Assembly: GCA_018067145.1 (NCBI GenBank)
Contig: JAGPVD010000054.1
Span: 1 to 34,981, forward strand
Direction: 5' to 3'
DNA: 34,981 nucleotides
Source of the DNA: Methyloceanibacter sp.
Lineage (GTDB): Bacteria > Pseudomonadota > Alphaproteobacteria > Rhizobiales > Methyloligellaceae
Part shown: in pieces, positions 1 through 13,876 of the stretch
How positions within the stretch are numbered: the first letter of the stretch is position 1
How the letters are laid out: each line of letters starts with the position of its first letter
Notes under the pieces: generated by a model
What the model was told of the DNA's origin: nothing
Seen by the model: only the letters and a program-made list of their open reading frames with translations
The model's database searches: none
Translations under genes and position numbers: made by a program

Positions 1-555
1 CCAAATGTCGAGGCGGCCCGTCAGCGCCACTGAGAGGTCATTCGGGCCGAAGCAAACCATGTCCACCCCGTCTAGCCCGAGAATGTCATCGAGCTGGTCG
101 AGCGCGCCTTTGGTCTCAATCTGGGGACAGGCAATTGTGAGATCGTTGGCGATGGTGAAATAGTCGCCGCCGTGGCCGAGCTTCGCTCGATATGGGCCCC
201 AACTCCGAGTGCCGCGCGGCGGATATTTCACGGCCCGGACGAAAGCCTCAGCATCGTCTACGCCGTTAATCAGCGGGCACACAACGCCCTCAGCACCAGC
301 GTCGAGCGCCCGGCCAACCAGGCCAGGATCGTTATTGGCCACGCGAACGAGAGCGGGCAGACCGGCAGCTTTCGCCGCCGTCAGACAGGCGACAAGCGCC
401 TCGTTGTCCCCAAGCCCATGCTGCTGGTCGATGGCAACACAGTCCCAGCCCGCCTCTCCCGCCAGCTCGATGACGAAGGGCGAATTCAGCGTGAGCCACG
501 CTATGAATAGCGGGCGACGCTCACGGGCGGCTTGGCGGAACCGGTCCTCCGGCAT
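1..555 (-). CDS. HpcH/HpaI-family aldolase/lyase, 3' end outside window
   Basis: The frame is open from an ATG at 555 to the window edge and gives 185 residues without a stop. They fit the HpcH/HpaI aldolase (phosphoenolpyruvate-like TIM barrel) family, which cleaves or forms 2-oxo acid aldol products with a divalent metal. Visible family marks are an AIDQQHG segment near residue 43 (the position of the usual DxEHG with its catalytic His), a RGTRSWGP arginine-rich loop, and a metal-site-like FGPNDLS near the end. The ATG lies 8 bp after the stop of the ATPase zeta-like gene, so the two are probably co-transcribed. The substrate cannot be told from sequence; a citrate-lyase-beta-like role is less likely given the HpaI-type motifs. 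Confidence 0.85.
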   Translation of the reverse strand, partial: MPEDRFRQAARERRPLFIAWLTLNSPFVIELAGEAGWDCVAIDQQHGLGDNEALVACLTAAKAAGLPALVRVANNDPGLVGRALDAGAEGVVCPLINGVDDAEAFVRAVKYPPRGTRSWGPYRAKLGHGGDYFTIANDLTIACPQIETKGALDQLDDILGLDGVDMVCFGPNDLSVALTGRLDIW

Positions 556-563
556 GACGAGGC

Positions 564-893
564 TTAAGCCTTGCCTTCGGTTTCGATTTGGCTGACCGCC
601 TCGGCCATGGTTTCAGCCATGGCGCGACGGATCTGATGGTCCGACTGATCAATGCTTTTGGCATCGAAATCTCCCCTGATCTTACGGAAGACATCCTCCT
701 CGCCGGGCTCCTCAAGGTCGGCCTTGACTACCTCGCGCGCATAGCCTTGCGCATCGTCGCCCGACAGACCCATTTTCTCGGCTGCCCAAAGCCCGAGCAA
801 TTTGTTGCGTCTGGCGGCGGATTTGAACATCAACTCTTCATCGAGGGCGAATTTCTTCTCAAAGCCCTTCTCGCGATCATCAAAACTCGTCAT
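564..893 (-). CDS. DUF1476 protein, F1-ATPase zeta-type inhibitory subunit
   Basis: A 109-residue soluble, charged, mostly helical protein starting MTSFDDREKGFEKKFALDEE. This start is characteristic of DUF1476, the family that includes the zeta subunit of the Paracoccus denitrificans F1FO-ATP synthase, where the N-terminal region blocks rotation in the ATP-hydrolysis direction. The length matches the family (about 105-110 residues). A GGAGG ribosome binding site lies about 10 bases before the ATG. No other ATP synthase genes are in the window, so the zeta role is inferred from family membership. Inhibitory potency differs among alphaproteobacteria, and some homologues inhibit only weakly. Confidence 0.88.
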   Translation of the reverse strand: MTSFDDREKGFEKKFALDEELMFKSAARRNKLLGLWAAEKMGLSGDDAQGYAREVVKADLEEPGEEDVFRKIRGDFDAKSIDQSDHQIRRAMAETMAEAVSQIETEGKA

Positions 894-1056
894 CGGCCCA
901 AAACCTCCAAATCGCCCCCGAAAAGCCAGGGGCTGAGCACTTAGAACTTGTGGGGAAAATCCCCCTTCTCAAGGCGCGTGATAGCGCTGAAACGCCTGGA
1001 AATCAACAATTCCCGGGGCAGAACCCACGTCTTTAGGGCCCGTTGTCTGCCCCCTT

Positions 1057-1155
1057 ACCTTACGCTAAGGTCGCTTCAGAATTCTTGATCCGATTCCTTC
1101 GATGGTGACTTTTTTCATAGCGCGCGGCCTGGGATACCCCAATCCCCGCGCGCTA
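1057..1155 (+). promoter_or_regulatory. purC leader region with strong inverted repeats
   Basis: The 305 bp between the zeta-type gene (start 893) and purC (start 1199) contain no gene. Two inverted repeats stand out. One is ACCTTA/TAAGGT at 1057-1071 with a 3-base loop. The other is a perfect 10-bp arm pair TAGCGCGCGG (1118-1127) and CCGCGCGCTA (1146-1155), with a nested TGGG/CCCA stem at 1130-1141. The second would form a very stable hairpin ending 43 bases before the purC ATG. It has no T-run, so it is not a classic terminator; leader structure or a protein-binding site are both possible. I found no convincing -35/-10 pair. Confidence 0.45.
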
Positions 1156-1198
1156 GGCGTTTGTTAGTCGTTAGAGCCGAGTGAGTGAGGAACTAAAT

Positions 1199-1969
1199 AT
1201 GAACCGCCGCCGGAAGGTTTACGAAGGCAAGGCTAAGATCCTCTATGAGGGGCCCGAGCCCGGCACGCTCGTCCAGCATTTCAAGGACGACGCGACCGCC
1301 TTCAATAATAAGAAGCATGACCGCGTCGAGGGTAAAGGCGTCCTCAACAATCGCATCTCCGAGTATCTCTTCAATAAGCTCGGCGATGTCGGCGTGCCCA
1401 CGCATTTCATCAAGCGGCTCAATATGCGCGAGCAGCTGATCCGCGAAGTCGAAATCATTCCGATCGAGGTGGTGATCCGCAATGTCGCCGCCGGCTCGCT
1501 GTCGACCCGGCTCGGACTTGACGAGGGCACGACCCTGCCCCGCTCGATCGTCGAGTTCTATTACAAGTCCGACGAACTCGACGACCCGATGGTCACCGAA
1601 GAGCACATCACCGCTTTTGGCTGGGCCACGCCGCAAGAGCTGGACGACATCATGTCCCTGGCGCTTCGTATCAACGACTTCCTGTCGGGGTTGTTTCTCG
1701 GAGTTGGGATCCGGCTCGTGGACTTCAAGGTCGAGTTCGGCCGGCTTTGGGAAGGCGAGCAAATGCGCGTTGTCCTCGCCGACGAGATTTCGCCGGACTG
1801 CTGCCGGTTGTGGGATATCGAGACTCACGACAAGCTCGACAAGGATCGTTTCCGCCGCGACATGGGCGGCCTTGTCGAAGCCTACCAAGAAGTGGCGCGC
1901 CGGCTGGGCTTGCACGTTGGCAATCCTGGGCAGGCGCAGAGTGGCCCTGTGCTCGTGCAGTCTAAATAG
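1199..1969 (+). CDS. purC: Phosphoribosylaminoimidazole-succinocarboxamide synthase PurC
   Basis: PurC (SAICAR synthetase) joins CAIR and aspartate using ATP in de novo purine synthesis. The 256-residue product opens [18 protein letters not shown], the nucleotide-binding beta start typical of alphaproteobacterial PurC, and carries the signature around [14 protein letters not shown]. An in-frame GTG at 1181 would add six residues, but GAGG at 1187-1190 sits correctly for the ATG at 1199 and homologues begin at MNRR, so the ATG was chosen. It is first in a purC-purS-purQ-purL run, with purS following after 21 bp. Confidence 0.97.
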   Translation: MNRRRKVYEGKAKILYEGPEPGTLVQHFKDDATAFNNKKHDRVEGKGVLNNRISEYLFNKLGDVGVPTHFIKRLNMREQLIREVEIIPIEVVIRNVAAGSLSTRLGLDEGTTLPRSIVEFYYKSDELDDPMVTEEHITAFGWATPQELDDIMSLALRINDFLSGLFLGVGIRLVDFKVEFGRLWEGEQMRVVLADEISPDCCRLWDIETHDKLDKDRFRRDMGGLVEAYQEVARRLGLHVGNPGQAQSGPVLVQSK

Positions 1970-1990
1970 GCGGAAGTTGAAGAGAGCGGC

Positions 1991-2236
1991 ATGAAGGCGC
2001 GCATTACCATCACCCTGAAGCCGGGCGTGCTCGATCCGCAAGGCAAGGCGATCGAGGGCGCACTACACGCGCTAGGCTTCGGCTCGGTGGATGGCGTCCG
2101 TCAGGGAAAATATATCGAGGTCGAGGTCGCGGAGAGCGATCCGGCCCGCGCCAGTGCCGAAATCGAGCGCATGTGCGAACAGCTTCTCGCCAACACCATC
2201 ATCGAGAATTACGCCTATGAGCTCGACGCGGCCTAA
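1991..2236 (+). CDS. purS: Phosphoribosylformylglycinamidine synthase subunit PurS
   Basis: An 81-residue protein starting MKARITITLKPGVLDPQGKA, the standard PurS opening. PurS is the small structural subunit of the three-part FGAM synthase (PurS-PurQ-PurL) found in many bacteria other than gammaproteobacteria; it bridges the glutaminase PurQ and the synthase PurL. Its position between purC and purQ and its length (family about 80 residues) agree. An AGAG ribosome-binding stretch precedes the ATG. Nothing is unusual. Confidence 0.96.
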   Translation: MKARITITLKPGVLDPQGKAIEGALHALGFGSVDGVRQGKYIEVEVAESDPARASAEIERMCEQLLANTIIENYAYELDAA

Positions 2237-2266
2237 CCGAGCCTCGCCCAACGGGGCTCGAAAAGC

Positions 2267-2952
2267 ATGAAAGCCAGCGTCATCGTTTTCCCTGGTTCGA
2301 ATTGCGACCGCGATGCTGCGGTCGTGCTCAAATCCGTCATGGGCCATGCGCCCGCCATGGTGTGGCACGGCGATTCCGAGCTGCCGAAGTCAGACCTCAT
2401 CGTGTTGCCCGGTGGCTTCTCCTACGGCGACTATCTGCGCTCCGGCGCCATGGCCGCCCATTCGCCGGTAATGCGCGAAGTGGTCAGCCGCGCCCGTGCC
2501 GGAACCCCGGTGCTTGGCATCTGCAACGGTTTCCAGGTGCTGACCGAGGCTGGGCTGCTTCCTGGCGTCCTCATGCGCAACGCGACGCTGCGCTTCATCT
2601 GCAAGGACGTGCTGCTCAAAGTCGAGCGCAACGACACAGGCTTCGCCCGGCACTATCAAGAAGGCGAAGTCGTACGTTTTCCCGTCGCCAACAAGGACGG
2701 CAGCTATTTCGCCGACGACGCCACACTCGACCGGCTGGAAGGCGAGAACCGCGTTGCTTTCCGTTATTGCGACGCCTCAGGCGCGGTCACCGCGGACGCC
2801 AACACCAACGGCTCGTGCCGCAACATCGCCGGCATCTATAACAAAACGGGAACAGTGCTTGGCTTAATGCCGCATCCGGAGCGCCTAGCGGACGCGGCCC
2901 TCAGCGGCACTGACGGGACCAAGATGTTCGCCTCTTTGGTGGAGGCTATCCA

Positions 2953-2956
<4 letters not shown>
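2267..2956 (+). CDS. purQ: Phosphoribosylformylglycinamidine synthase, glutaminase subunit PurQ
   Basis: PurQ hydrolyses glutamine and passes ammonia to PurL for conversion of FGAR to FGAM. The 229-residue product is a class I (triad) glutamine amidotransferase. The nucleophile Cys86 lies in GICNGFQ, the oxyanion region is [12 protein letters not shown] at about 47-58, and the catalytic His is in LMPHPER near the C-terminus. The start [16 protein letters not shown] matches other PurQ proteins. The last four bases overlap the purL start, indicating translational coupling. Confidence 0.97.
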
Positions 2957-5178
<2,222 letters not shown>

Positions 5179-5206
5179 GATCGCGCGAGACAAGGAACTA
5201 TAGACT

Positions 5207-5437
5207 ATGGCAATGGCAGCAGCCGACATTGAGCGCCTGATCAAAGAGCGCTTCCCCGACGCCGAAATCCAGATCGAGGATCTCGCTGGCGACGGCGACC
5301 ACTATTCGGCGAGCGTCGTGTCAGAGGACTTTCGCGGGAAGTCGCGCGTCCAGCAGCATCAGATGGTCTATGAAGCCCTTCAAGGCAATATGGGCGGCGT
5401 GTTACACGCGCTGGCTCTGAAGACCGCGGCACCTTAG
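5207..5437 (+). CDS. BolA/IbaG family protein
   Basis: A 76-residue BolA-like protein. The fold's signature is visible as DHYSASVVSEDFRGKSRVQQHQ, here split as strands around residues 27-45, with the conserved metal-ligand His in VQQHQMVY. BolA proteins form [2Fe-2S]-bridged heterodimers with CGFS glutaredoxins. The very next gene, 24 bp downstream, is exactly such a glutaredoxin, so a physical partnership is likely. The short length and IERLIKERFPDAEI start are closer to the IbaG/BolA2 subgroup than to E. coli BolA (105 residues). Confidence 0.92.
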   Translation: MAMAAADIERLIKERFPDAEIQIEDLAGDGDHYSASVVSEDFRGKSRVQQHQMVYEALQGNMGGVLHALALKTAAP

Positions 5438-5461
5438 AGCCCGCGCAGAAAGGATCGAGAT

Positions 5462-5812
5462 ATGAGTGAGCAAGACGTTCAGGACTGGATTGGCAAGCAG
5501 ATCGCGGCCAACGATGTGGTGCTGTTCATGAAGGGCACCAGCGAGATGCCCCAATGCGGCTTCTCCATGCAGGTCGCCCAGATTCTTGGCCATCTCGGCG
5601 TGGACTACGAAGACATCAACGTGCTCGACGACATGTCAGTGCGCGAGGGCGTCAAGGCCTTCTCAAATTGGCCGACGGTTCCGCAGCTCTATGTCAAAGG
5701 CGAGTTTGTTGGCGGCTGCGATATCGTGCGCGAGATGTTCCAGGCTGGCGAGCTTCAGGGGATGCTGAAGGCCAAGGGCATCGCCAACAACGCGCAGACG
5801 GAAACAGCCTGA
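5462..5812 (+). CDS. grxD: Monothiol CGFS glutaredoxin (Grx4/GrxD type)
   Basis: A 116-residue single-domain monothiol glutaredoxin. The active site is CGFS with Cys32, after MKGTSEMPQ; WPTVPQLYV carries the cis-Pro loop and GGCDIVREM is the glutathione-binding end. This class carries glutathione-coordinated [2Fe-2S] clusters and delivers them to apo-proteins or to BolA partners. It follows the BolA gene by 24 bp with an AGAAAGGA ribosome-binding stretch. A hairpin overlaps its stop codon. Confidence 0.96.
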   Translation: MSEQDVQDWIGKQIAANDVVLFMKGTSEMPQCGFSMQVAQILGHLGVDYEDINVLDDMSVREGVKAFSNWPTVPQLYVKGEFVGGCDIVREMFQAGELQGMLKAKGIANNAQTETA

Positions 5813-5828
5813 GCGCCTCGGCGCTCAG
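5809..5828. terminator. Hairpin overlapping the grxD stop codon
   Basis: CTGAGCGCC (5809-5817) and GGCGCTCAG (5820-5828) are perfect complements around a two-base gap, folding in practice as an 8-bp stem with a tight loop. It lies at the end of the purC-to-grxD run and 49 bp before the convergent end of rpsD. No T-run follows on either strand, so it is a weak or factor-assisted terminator candidate. Confidence 0.4.
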
Positions 5829-5876
5829 CATCCGCCTCATAATCTTCGAAAGACTAGTGCGAGAGTTCGCGCGGGA

Positions 5877-6494
5877 TTAGCGCGAATAGAACTCGATGAC
5901 GAGGTTCGGCTCCATCACGACAGGATACGGAACGTCCGCCAGTGCGGGGATGCGCGTGAACTTCGCGGTCATCTTACCGTGGTCGACATCGACATAGTCA
6001 GGCACATCGCGCTCGGGGCTCTGGGCCGCCTCAAGCACGAGGCCCGCTTCCTTGGACTTGTCCCGCACCTCGACCACATCGCCTTCACGGCAACGATAGC
6101 TAGGAATGTTGACGCGCTTGCCGTTAACCTTCACGTGGCCGTGGGAGATAAACTGGCGCGCGGCAAACACTGTCGGGACGAACTTGGCGCGATAGACCAC
6201 AGCATCTAGGCGGCGCTCTAGAAGGCCGATCAGCCTTTCCGACGTATCGCCCTTGAGGCGCGAGGCCTCGTGGTAGATGGCCTTGAACTGCTTCTCGGTG
6301 ATGTTGCCGTAATAGCCTTTGAGCTTCTGCTTGGCCCTGAGCTGCTGGCCATAGTCAGAAAGCTTGCCGCGACGGCGCTGGCCATGCTCGCCAGGTCCGT
6401 ATTCGCGCTTGTTTTGGGGGCTCTTAGGCCGGCCCCAGATATTCTCGCCGAGCCTCCGGTCAATCTTGTGCTTGGCGTGAATGCGTTTCGTCAT
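5877..6494 (-). CDS. rpsD: 30S ribosomal protein S4
   Basis: A 205-residue S4, a primary 16S rRNA-binding protein that nucleates 30S assembly. It starts [20 protein letters not shown] as in alphaproteobacterial S4. The S4 RNA-binding domain is at about residues 95-160, with [20 protein letters not shown] and the HGHVKVNG-like segment [20 protein letters not shown]. The C-terminus NLVIEFYSR is standard. It is monocistronic here, transcribed toward grxD, with a clear promoter about 150 bp upstream. Confidence 0.98.
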   Translation of the reverse strand: MTKRIHAKHKIDRRLGENIWGRPKSPQNKREYGPGEHGQRRRGKLSDYGQQLRAKQKLKGYYGNITEKQFKAIYHEASRLKGDTSERLIGLLERRLDAVVYRAKFVPTVFAARQFISHGHVKVNGKRVNIPSYRCREGDVVEVRDKSKEAGLVLEAAQSPERDVPDYVDVDHGKMTAKFTRIPALADVPYPVVMEPNLVIEFYSR

Positions 6495-6643
6495 ACCCTA
6501 AGACTCCAAAGCAAAATCAAGCTTTCCGCGGGCGGTTTCGTCCCCGCGTCTGCCGCAAAAACCCATGGATGGTGGTGGTATTGGACCGCCAGAGTCGTCC
6601 CGGCGATCCCCAAGGCCCAAATCGTTAGAACCTTGACCGTTCT

Positions 6644-6671
6644 GTTACACGCAATGCTTGGAAACTGTCAA
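6644..6671 (-). promoter_or_regulatory. Putative sigma-70 promoter of rpsD
   Basis: On the minus strand, a perfect -35 TTGACA (6671-6666) and a TGTAAC -10-like element (6649-6644) are separated by 16 bp. Transcription from here would give a leader of roughly 140 bases before the rpsD ATG at 6494. The leader has a CGCGGG/CCCGCG arm pair at about 6527-6549. Hexamer identity and spacing are good, and no other gene start lies downstream on this strand before rpsD. Confidence 0.6.
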
Positions 6672-6719
6672 TTGCAGCTTCAAAAATGTCCAAGTGCCAA
6701 TGAGCGCCCAAAACGGCCT

Positions 6720-7394
6720 TTATGGCTTGACCGGGGCCGTTTTTGACCCCTGAACATAGGCGTTGATGGCGTTGATGACCTTCTGTTTCTGCGCCGGCGG
6801 GCATTTGGGCGCCTCTGCGGAGATGATCGTCTCCGCAGCAGCCTCGGCCGGGGCGCCGTCAGCAGGCGGATCGGCAGGCTCTTCCTTGGCTGTGATCTTA
6901 ATGTTGCCAGTGAAATAGGAGACCGAGAACACATACAGCGCATTGATCATCTGAATCTGCTCTGGGCTCCATGACGCCCGCGCCTCTTCGCCCTTGATCA
7001 GGGTATCGAAATTCGCCCGTCCAAGTTCAGGAACTTCGCAGACCTCCGCATAGGCCGAACGAGTAGCGGCGCGAATCACACGCCGGGCATCATCGCTCGG
7101 GATGAGATACGGCTTGGGGTCGGACCTGTCGATCTTGATCGGCTTACCGTCGGGGCCCTTGGCATCGTCCGGGATGATCGAAAACGCATAGGTCATGAGC
7201 ACGCGCACGGCGCTGTCGCTCATCCCCTTTGACTGGCCAGGCGCGCCCGCGGCTTGCTTGCTGCGCTTATCGAGCTCATCGGCGGCAATCAAAGCCGTGC
7301 CAGCCGTCTCGGCGGCTCCCGCAGCGGCACTCATCAGCAATGCCATGATTGCGGCGCTTATAGCCCCGCCCAACTGACTCCAAACAAATTTCAT
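6720..7394 (-). CDS. Secreted protein of unknown function
   Basis: A 224-residue protein I do not recognise. Residues about 8-28 form a hydrophobic signal peptide ending in SAAAGAAETAG, consistent with Sec export and signal peptidase I cleavage. The mature part is mixed charged with two Cys (CEVPELGR and KCPPAQK) that could form a disulfide, and an alanine/proline-rich low-complexity stretch at about 173-190 (DPPADGAPAEAAAE). A helical C-terminus follows. No catalytic motif is evident. It lies between rpsD and trmJ on the same strand, but gaps of about 75 and 225 bp give no strong operon link. A periplasmic location is an inference from the signal peptide. Confidence 0.7.
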   Translation of the reverse strand: MKFVWSQLGGAISAAIMALLMSAAAGAAETAGTALIAADELDKRSKQAAGAPGQSKGMSDSAVRVLMTYAFSIIPDDAKGPDGKPIKIDRSDPKPYLIPSDDARRVIRAATRSAYAEVCEVPELGRANFDTLIKGEEARASWSPEQIQMINALYVFSVSYFTGNIKITAKEEPADPPADGAPAEAAAETIISAEAPKCPPAQKQKVINAINAYVQGSKTAPVKP

Positions 7395-7469
7395 CGTTCA
7401 CCCTCTTCTTCAACTGGCGGAAGCTCTAGCACCGTTGGTGGGCATCGCAATAGGACAAACGGGGCCTAA

Positions 7470-8300
7470 CTATGACACCTTATCCCCTTGGCGGGGCTTA
7501 TCCCTTGTGAGCGCTGCCACAACCCCGCGCCAGGTCCGCACATCCTGCTCTGTCGTTCCCATACGATGAAACATGTTGCGAATCGAGCGCACCATGGAGG
7601 GGCGCTTCTCCACCGGCCGCAGGAAGCCCGCCCGGTCGAGTTCATCCTCTAAATGCCCAAACAGCCCGAACAGCTCGGCCCGGGTCGCCGGTCTCGTCGC
7701 AGGTGCCGGCGTGCCCTCTGTGGCGGGACCATCATATGTGGTGATGCGGCCCAACGCCTCGGGCCGTTGGCATTTCAGCCATTCATAGGAAAACAGGAGC
7801 ACGGCCTGCGGCAGGCTGAGAGAAGCAAACTCAGGGGCGACAGGCGCGGTGATGATCCCATCGGCGAGCGCCAGAGCGTCATTGTCGAGCCCGCTCCGCT
7901 CAGGTCCGAACATGACCCCGGTGCGCTCCGTGGCGGTCGCCCGCCCGTAAAGCGCCGACGCGGCCGTCTCTGGGCTCAGCACCAGCTTCACCAGGTCCCG
8001 GGGGCGTGCGGTGGTGGCGAGCACATAATTCAGTCCGCCGAGCGCCTCCTCAAGGCTGTCATAGACCCTCGCCCCATCGACTATATTGGCAGCTCCTGCT
8101 GCCGCCGCCCTCGCCTTCTCGTTGGGCCAACCGTCGCGCGGGGCAACGAGCCGCAGGTCGCTAAGCCCGAAATTGGCCATGGCCCTGGCGGCAAAGCCGA
8201 TGTTCTCGCCGAGCTGCGGCATAACAAGGACAATGGCCGGCGCGACCAGAGACGTTTCCGCTCCAGTTTGCTTGCCGCTATCCGCATTTGCTTTCATCAT
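7470..8300 (-). CDS. trmJ: TrmJ-type SPOUT RNA methyltransferase
   Basis: A 276-residue SPOUT-class methyltransferase of the TrmH/TrmJ group, which 2'-O-methylates tRNA at position 32 (TrmJ) using S-adenosylmethionine. Motif 1 is [18 protein letters not shown] (about 29-46) with the catalytic Arg in the NIGFAARA part, motif 2 [12 protein letters not shown], and motif 3 [17 protein letters not shown] forming the knotted cofactor site. The C-terminal extension of about 90 residues, with [15 protein letters not shown], is typical of TrmJ. Two adjacent ATG codons (8300 and 8297) could start it. It is divergent from icd with an 88-bp gap. The exact tRNA target is inferred from the family. Confidence 0.85.
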   Translation of the reverse strand: MMKANADSGKQTGAETSLVAPAIVLVMPQLGENIGFAARAMANFGLSDLRLVAPRDGWPNEKARAAAAGAANIVDGARVYDSLEEALGGLNYVLATTARPRDLVKLVLSPETAASALYGRATATERTGVMFGPERSGLDNDALALADGIITAPVAPEFASLSLPQAVLLFSYEWLKCQRPEALGRITTYDGPATEGTPAPATRPATRAELFGLFGHLEDELDRAGFLRPVEKRPSMVRSIRNMFHRMGTTEQDVRTWRGVVAALTRDKPRQGDKVS

Positions 8301-8388
8301 GGCGGCACGATGCTATAGGGGACGGCCTCCCGCAATGGGGCGGCACAGTCTTTCCCGCCCGGCCATTCCCCTTCTCTGGAGATTTCGC

Positions 8389-9615
8389 GTGGACAAAATC
8401 AAGGTGCAGAACCCGATCGCCGATCTCAACGGCGACGAGATGACCCGCGTCATCTGGCAGATGATCAAAGAGAAGCTGATCGAGCCCCATCTCGACCTGC
8501 CTCTGATTGAGTTCGATCTCAGCATCGAGAATCGCGATTCGACTGACGATCAAGTGACGGTCGATGCCGCGCGCGCCATCCAGGAACACGGCGTCGGTGT
8601 CAAATGCGCGACCATCACACCCGATGAGGCGCGGGTCGAAGAGTTTGGCCTAAAGAAGATGTGGCGGTCGCCGAACGGCACGATCCGCAACATTCTCGGC
8701 GGGGTGATCTTCCGCGAGCCGATCATCTGCAGGAATGTGCCGCGACTCGTGCCGGGCTGGACCAAGCCCATCATCATCGGCCGCCACGCTTATGGTGATA
8801 TCTACCGAGCCGTCGATTTTCTCGTACCGGGTAAAGGCAAGCTCACTGTCACGTTTGAGGGCGAAGATGGCACGCGCATTGAGCAGGAGGTCCATGCCTT
8901 CGAGGGGTCGGGCATCGCGCTCGGCATGTTCAATCTCGACAGTTCAATCCGCGATTTCGCGCGGGCATCGCTCCGATATGGGCTCAACCGGAACATGCCA
9001 GTCTATCTCTCCACCAAGAACACGATCCTCAAAGCCTATGACGGCCGCTTCAAAGATATCTTCGCGGAGATTTACGAGGACGAATTCAAGACCGAATTCG
9101 AAGAGCGCGGGCTCACCTATGAGCACCGGCTGATCGACGACATGGTCGCCGCCGCACTCAAATGGTCGGGCGGTTATGTGTGGGCCTGCAAAAACTATGA
9201 CGGCGATGTACAGTCAGACACGGTGGCACAAGGCTTCGGTTCACTCGGACTGATGACCAGCGTGCTGATGACGCCCGATGGTACGACTGTACTGGCTGAG
9301 GCGGCGCATGGCACCGTGACCCGCCACTTCCGCCAACATGAGCAGGGCCGCGCGACGTCCACGAACTCCACGGCGTCGATCTTCGCTTGGAGCGGCGCGC
9401 TGAAACACCGCGCCAAGCTCGACAAGGATGACGAGCTGCTACGTTTTGCCGAGACGCTGGAAAAAATTGTGGTCTCGACCATCGAGACGGGCTTCATGAC
9501 CAAGGATCTTGCTTTGCTGGTCGGCGCCGAACAGGCGTGGTTGTCGACCGGCGGATTCATCGACAAGATCGGCGAGAATCTCAAAGCAGCGATGGCTGAA
9601 CGCAACGCCGCCTGA
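8389..9615 (+). CDS. icd: NADP-dependent isocitrate dehydrogenase
   Basis: A 408-residue isocitrate dehydrogenase of the eukaryote-like dimeric NADP type common in alphaproteobacteria, converting isocitrate to 2-oxoglutarate in the TCA cycle. Visible are the substrate loop [12 protein letters not shown], the [13 protein letters not shown] segment, [12 protein letters not shown], and the NADP-site segment [16 protein letters not shown]. The frame is open about 300 bp further upstream, but GTG at 8389 gives the conserved start [20 protein letters not shown] and has GGAGA six bases before it, so it was chosen. It converges with the channel gene, leaving 12 bp. Confidence 0.95.
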   Translation: MDKIKVQNPIADLNGDEMTRVIWQMIKEKLIEPHLDLPLIEFDLSIENRDSTDDQVTVDAARAIQEHGVGVKCATITPDEARVEEFGLKKMWRSPNGTIRNILGGVIFREPIICRNVPRLVPGWTKPIIIGRHAYGDIYRAVDFLVPGKGKLTVTFEGEDGTRIEQEVHAFEGSGIALGMFNLDSSIRDFARASLRYGLNRNMPVYLSTKNTILKAYDGRFKDIFAEIYEDEFKTEFEERGLTYEHRLIDDMVAAALKWSGGYVWACKNYDGDVQSDTVAQGFGSLGLMTSVLMTPDGTTVLAEAAHGTVTRHFRQHEQGRATSTNSTASIFAWSGALKHRAKLDKDDELLRFAETLEKIVVSTIETGFMTKDLALLVGAEQAWLSTGGFIDKIGENLKAAMAERNAA

Positions 9616-9627
9616 ACGCGGCATAAC

Positions 9628-10854
9628 TCAGGTCTTTTTCTTGACCTGCCGGCTCCGGGCGCGCTGTTTCCGTGGCGGCTTCTTGTTCAGCACGGCATCA
9701 TATTCACGCCGGACCTCCGCCACCTTTCGGATGCGGTCGATGATCTCCGGGTGACGCCGGCTTAGGCGCGCAAGCGACTGGCTGTCCAGGACATAAACCC
9801 GGCACTTGGTCTTGGCGATGACATCGTGAGTGTGACGCCGGCGCTCAAGCAACGCCATCTCGCCAAAGAAATCGCCCGCTTTCAGGACGATTTGCTTGCC
9901 GCCTGTGAGATCGACAAACGCCTCACCGCTGGCAATCAAAAACATCTCGTCGCCGGTATCGCCAACCCGCACCATGGGAACACCAGGCAGATAATTCCGC
10001 GTATAGAGCAGCTTAGTGATCTCGGCGACCTCGGTCTCGTCCATCCCAGCGAAGAGCGGCACGCGAGCGACCATGCTCCAGGTCACCACGAATTGGTGGC
10101 GGTTCGACTCTTGGGAGAAGCCCGTGGCGATGATGGCGACCGGTAGCGCAAACATGCAGACGCCGAGCAGCATGACAACGCCGCCAAGCACCTTGCCCCA
10201 GGGCGTGATAGGAACCACGTCGCCATAGCCCACGGTCGTCAGGGTAGCGAGCGCCCACCACGCCGCCGCGGGGATAGAACCAAAGGAATCCGGCTGCACC
10301 TCGCGCTCAAGGAAATAGGCGCCGGTCGAGGCGAATAACAGCAGCACGAGAATGACCAACAGCGCGCCAATCAGCGCGCGGTACTCGTCCGCCACGACGC
10401 GCGCCAATGTTTGCAGAGCAGGCGAGTAGCGCACAAGCTTGAGCAGCCGGAACAGGCGAAGCACCCGCAGGATGCGCAAGTCGAACGGTAAAATCCAATG
10501 CAGGTACCAGGGCGCGAATGCGAGCAAGTCGATCAGCATCAGCGGGCGCGCGGCAAATCGGAGCCGTGCCCGCCACGGCTTCATGCGGCTCAACATCGGA
10601 ATATCGACAGCGCTCCAAATCCGGAGCGCGTACTCCACCGTGAACACCAGCACGGAAAAAACATTGAAAGCCCGGAAGGCGTCGTCGTATTTGGCGGAGA
10701 GGCTACCGACAGTCTCCGCCGCGAAGGCGATGGCATTCAGGAAGATAAGGGTAACGATGAATGCGTTGACCACGCGTCCGGCAGGATGCGCGTCGCCGCC
10801 GACTTCTAAGATATCGTGGACTTTTCTCCGCCAGCTTCTCCAGGCGGTGGTCAT
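9628..10854 (-). CDS. Six-TM potassium channel with C-terminal cyclic-nucleotide-binding domain
   Basis: A 408-residue voltage-gated-like K+ channel. Hydrophobic segments span about residues 28-50 (S1) to 222-246 (S6). S4 has regularly spaced Arg in LRILRVLRLFRLLKLVR (126-142), and the selectivity filter is TTVGYGD (206-212). After S6 a linker leads to a cyclic-nucleotide-binding fold at about 265-385, with GDFFGEMALLERRRHTH as the phosphate-binding cassette. The cassette lacks the exact RTA triad, so ligand binding is uncertain. The architecture resembles MlotiK1-type bacterial channels. The basic C-terminal tail (KKPPRKQRARSRQVKKKT) is notable. Its ATG is 3 bp after the alaS stop. Confidence 0.9.
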   Translation of the reverse strand: MTTAWRSWRRKVHDILEVGGDAHPAGRVVNAFIVTLIFLNAIAFAAETVGSLSAKYDDAFRAFNVFSVLVFTVEYALRIWSAVDIPMLSRMKPWRARLRFAARPLMLIDLLAFAPWYLHWILPFDLRILRVLRLFRLLKLVRYSPALQTLARVVADEYRALIGALLVILVLLLFASTGAYFLEREVQPDSFGSIPAAAWWALATLTTVGYGDVVPITPWGKVLGGVVMLLGVCMFALPVAIIATGFSQESNRHQFVVTWSMVARVPLFAGMDETEVAEITKLLYTRNYLPGVPMVRVGDTGDEMFLIASGEAFVDLTGGKQIVLKAGDFFGEMALLERRRHTHDVIAKTKCRVYVLDSQSLARLSRRHPEIIDRIRKVAEVRREYDAVLNKKPPRKQRARSRQVKKKT

Positions 10855-10857
10855 GGC

Positions 10858-13626
<2,769 letters not shown>

Positions 13627-13840
13627 AGCGTTTTGGCTGGACCTTAAGGTTCTCGCGCAAAGGGCAATTCACGCCTTCCGCCACCCTAGCCGATTCGGCG
13701 GGCGCCGATGCGTGACTGCGCTGCTCGCCGTGAGACATAAAGTCTGGCGCGAACCCTGTCCAGCCAGGAGAAAACCGCACGCAGGAGCTTAAAAAGCCTT
13801 GGTTGCCCAGGAGAGGCTATGACGTGGGAAGACGGCGCTA

Positions 13841-13861
13841 CGGGCCCCGCTCAGGGGCCCG
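13841..13861. terminator. Hairpin downstream of recA
   Basis: CGGGCCCC (13841-13848) pairs perfectly with GGGGCCCG (13854-13861) around a 5-base loop, 16 bp after the recA stop on the minus strand. The stem is very stable but has no following T-run in the recA direction. It is a likely 3'-end or processing hairpin separating recA from alaS rather than a textbook intrinsic terminator. The rest of 13627-13876 shows no gene. Confidence 0.45.
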
Positions 13862-13876
13862 TCACCAAATAATGGG

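Noticed and set aside
1193-2041. 282-codon minus-strand frame opposite purC
   Set aside because: purC is unambiguous on the plus strand; the antisense frame has no recognisable features.
2285-2310. GGTTCGAATT, T-loop-like sequence suggesting a tRNA
   Set aside because: It encodes PGSNCDRD of PurQ and has no cloverleaf partners; similar hits at 10100 and 19170 are also inside genes.
8086-8388. 101-codon upstream extension of icd
   Set aside because: It overlaps trmJ on the other strand, has no family similarity, and GTG 8389 has a proper ribosome binding site and conserved start.
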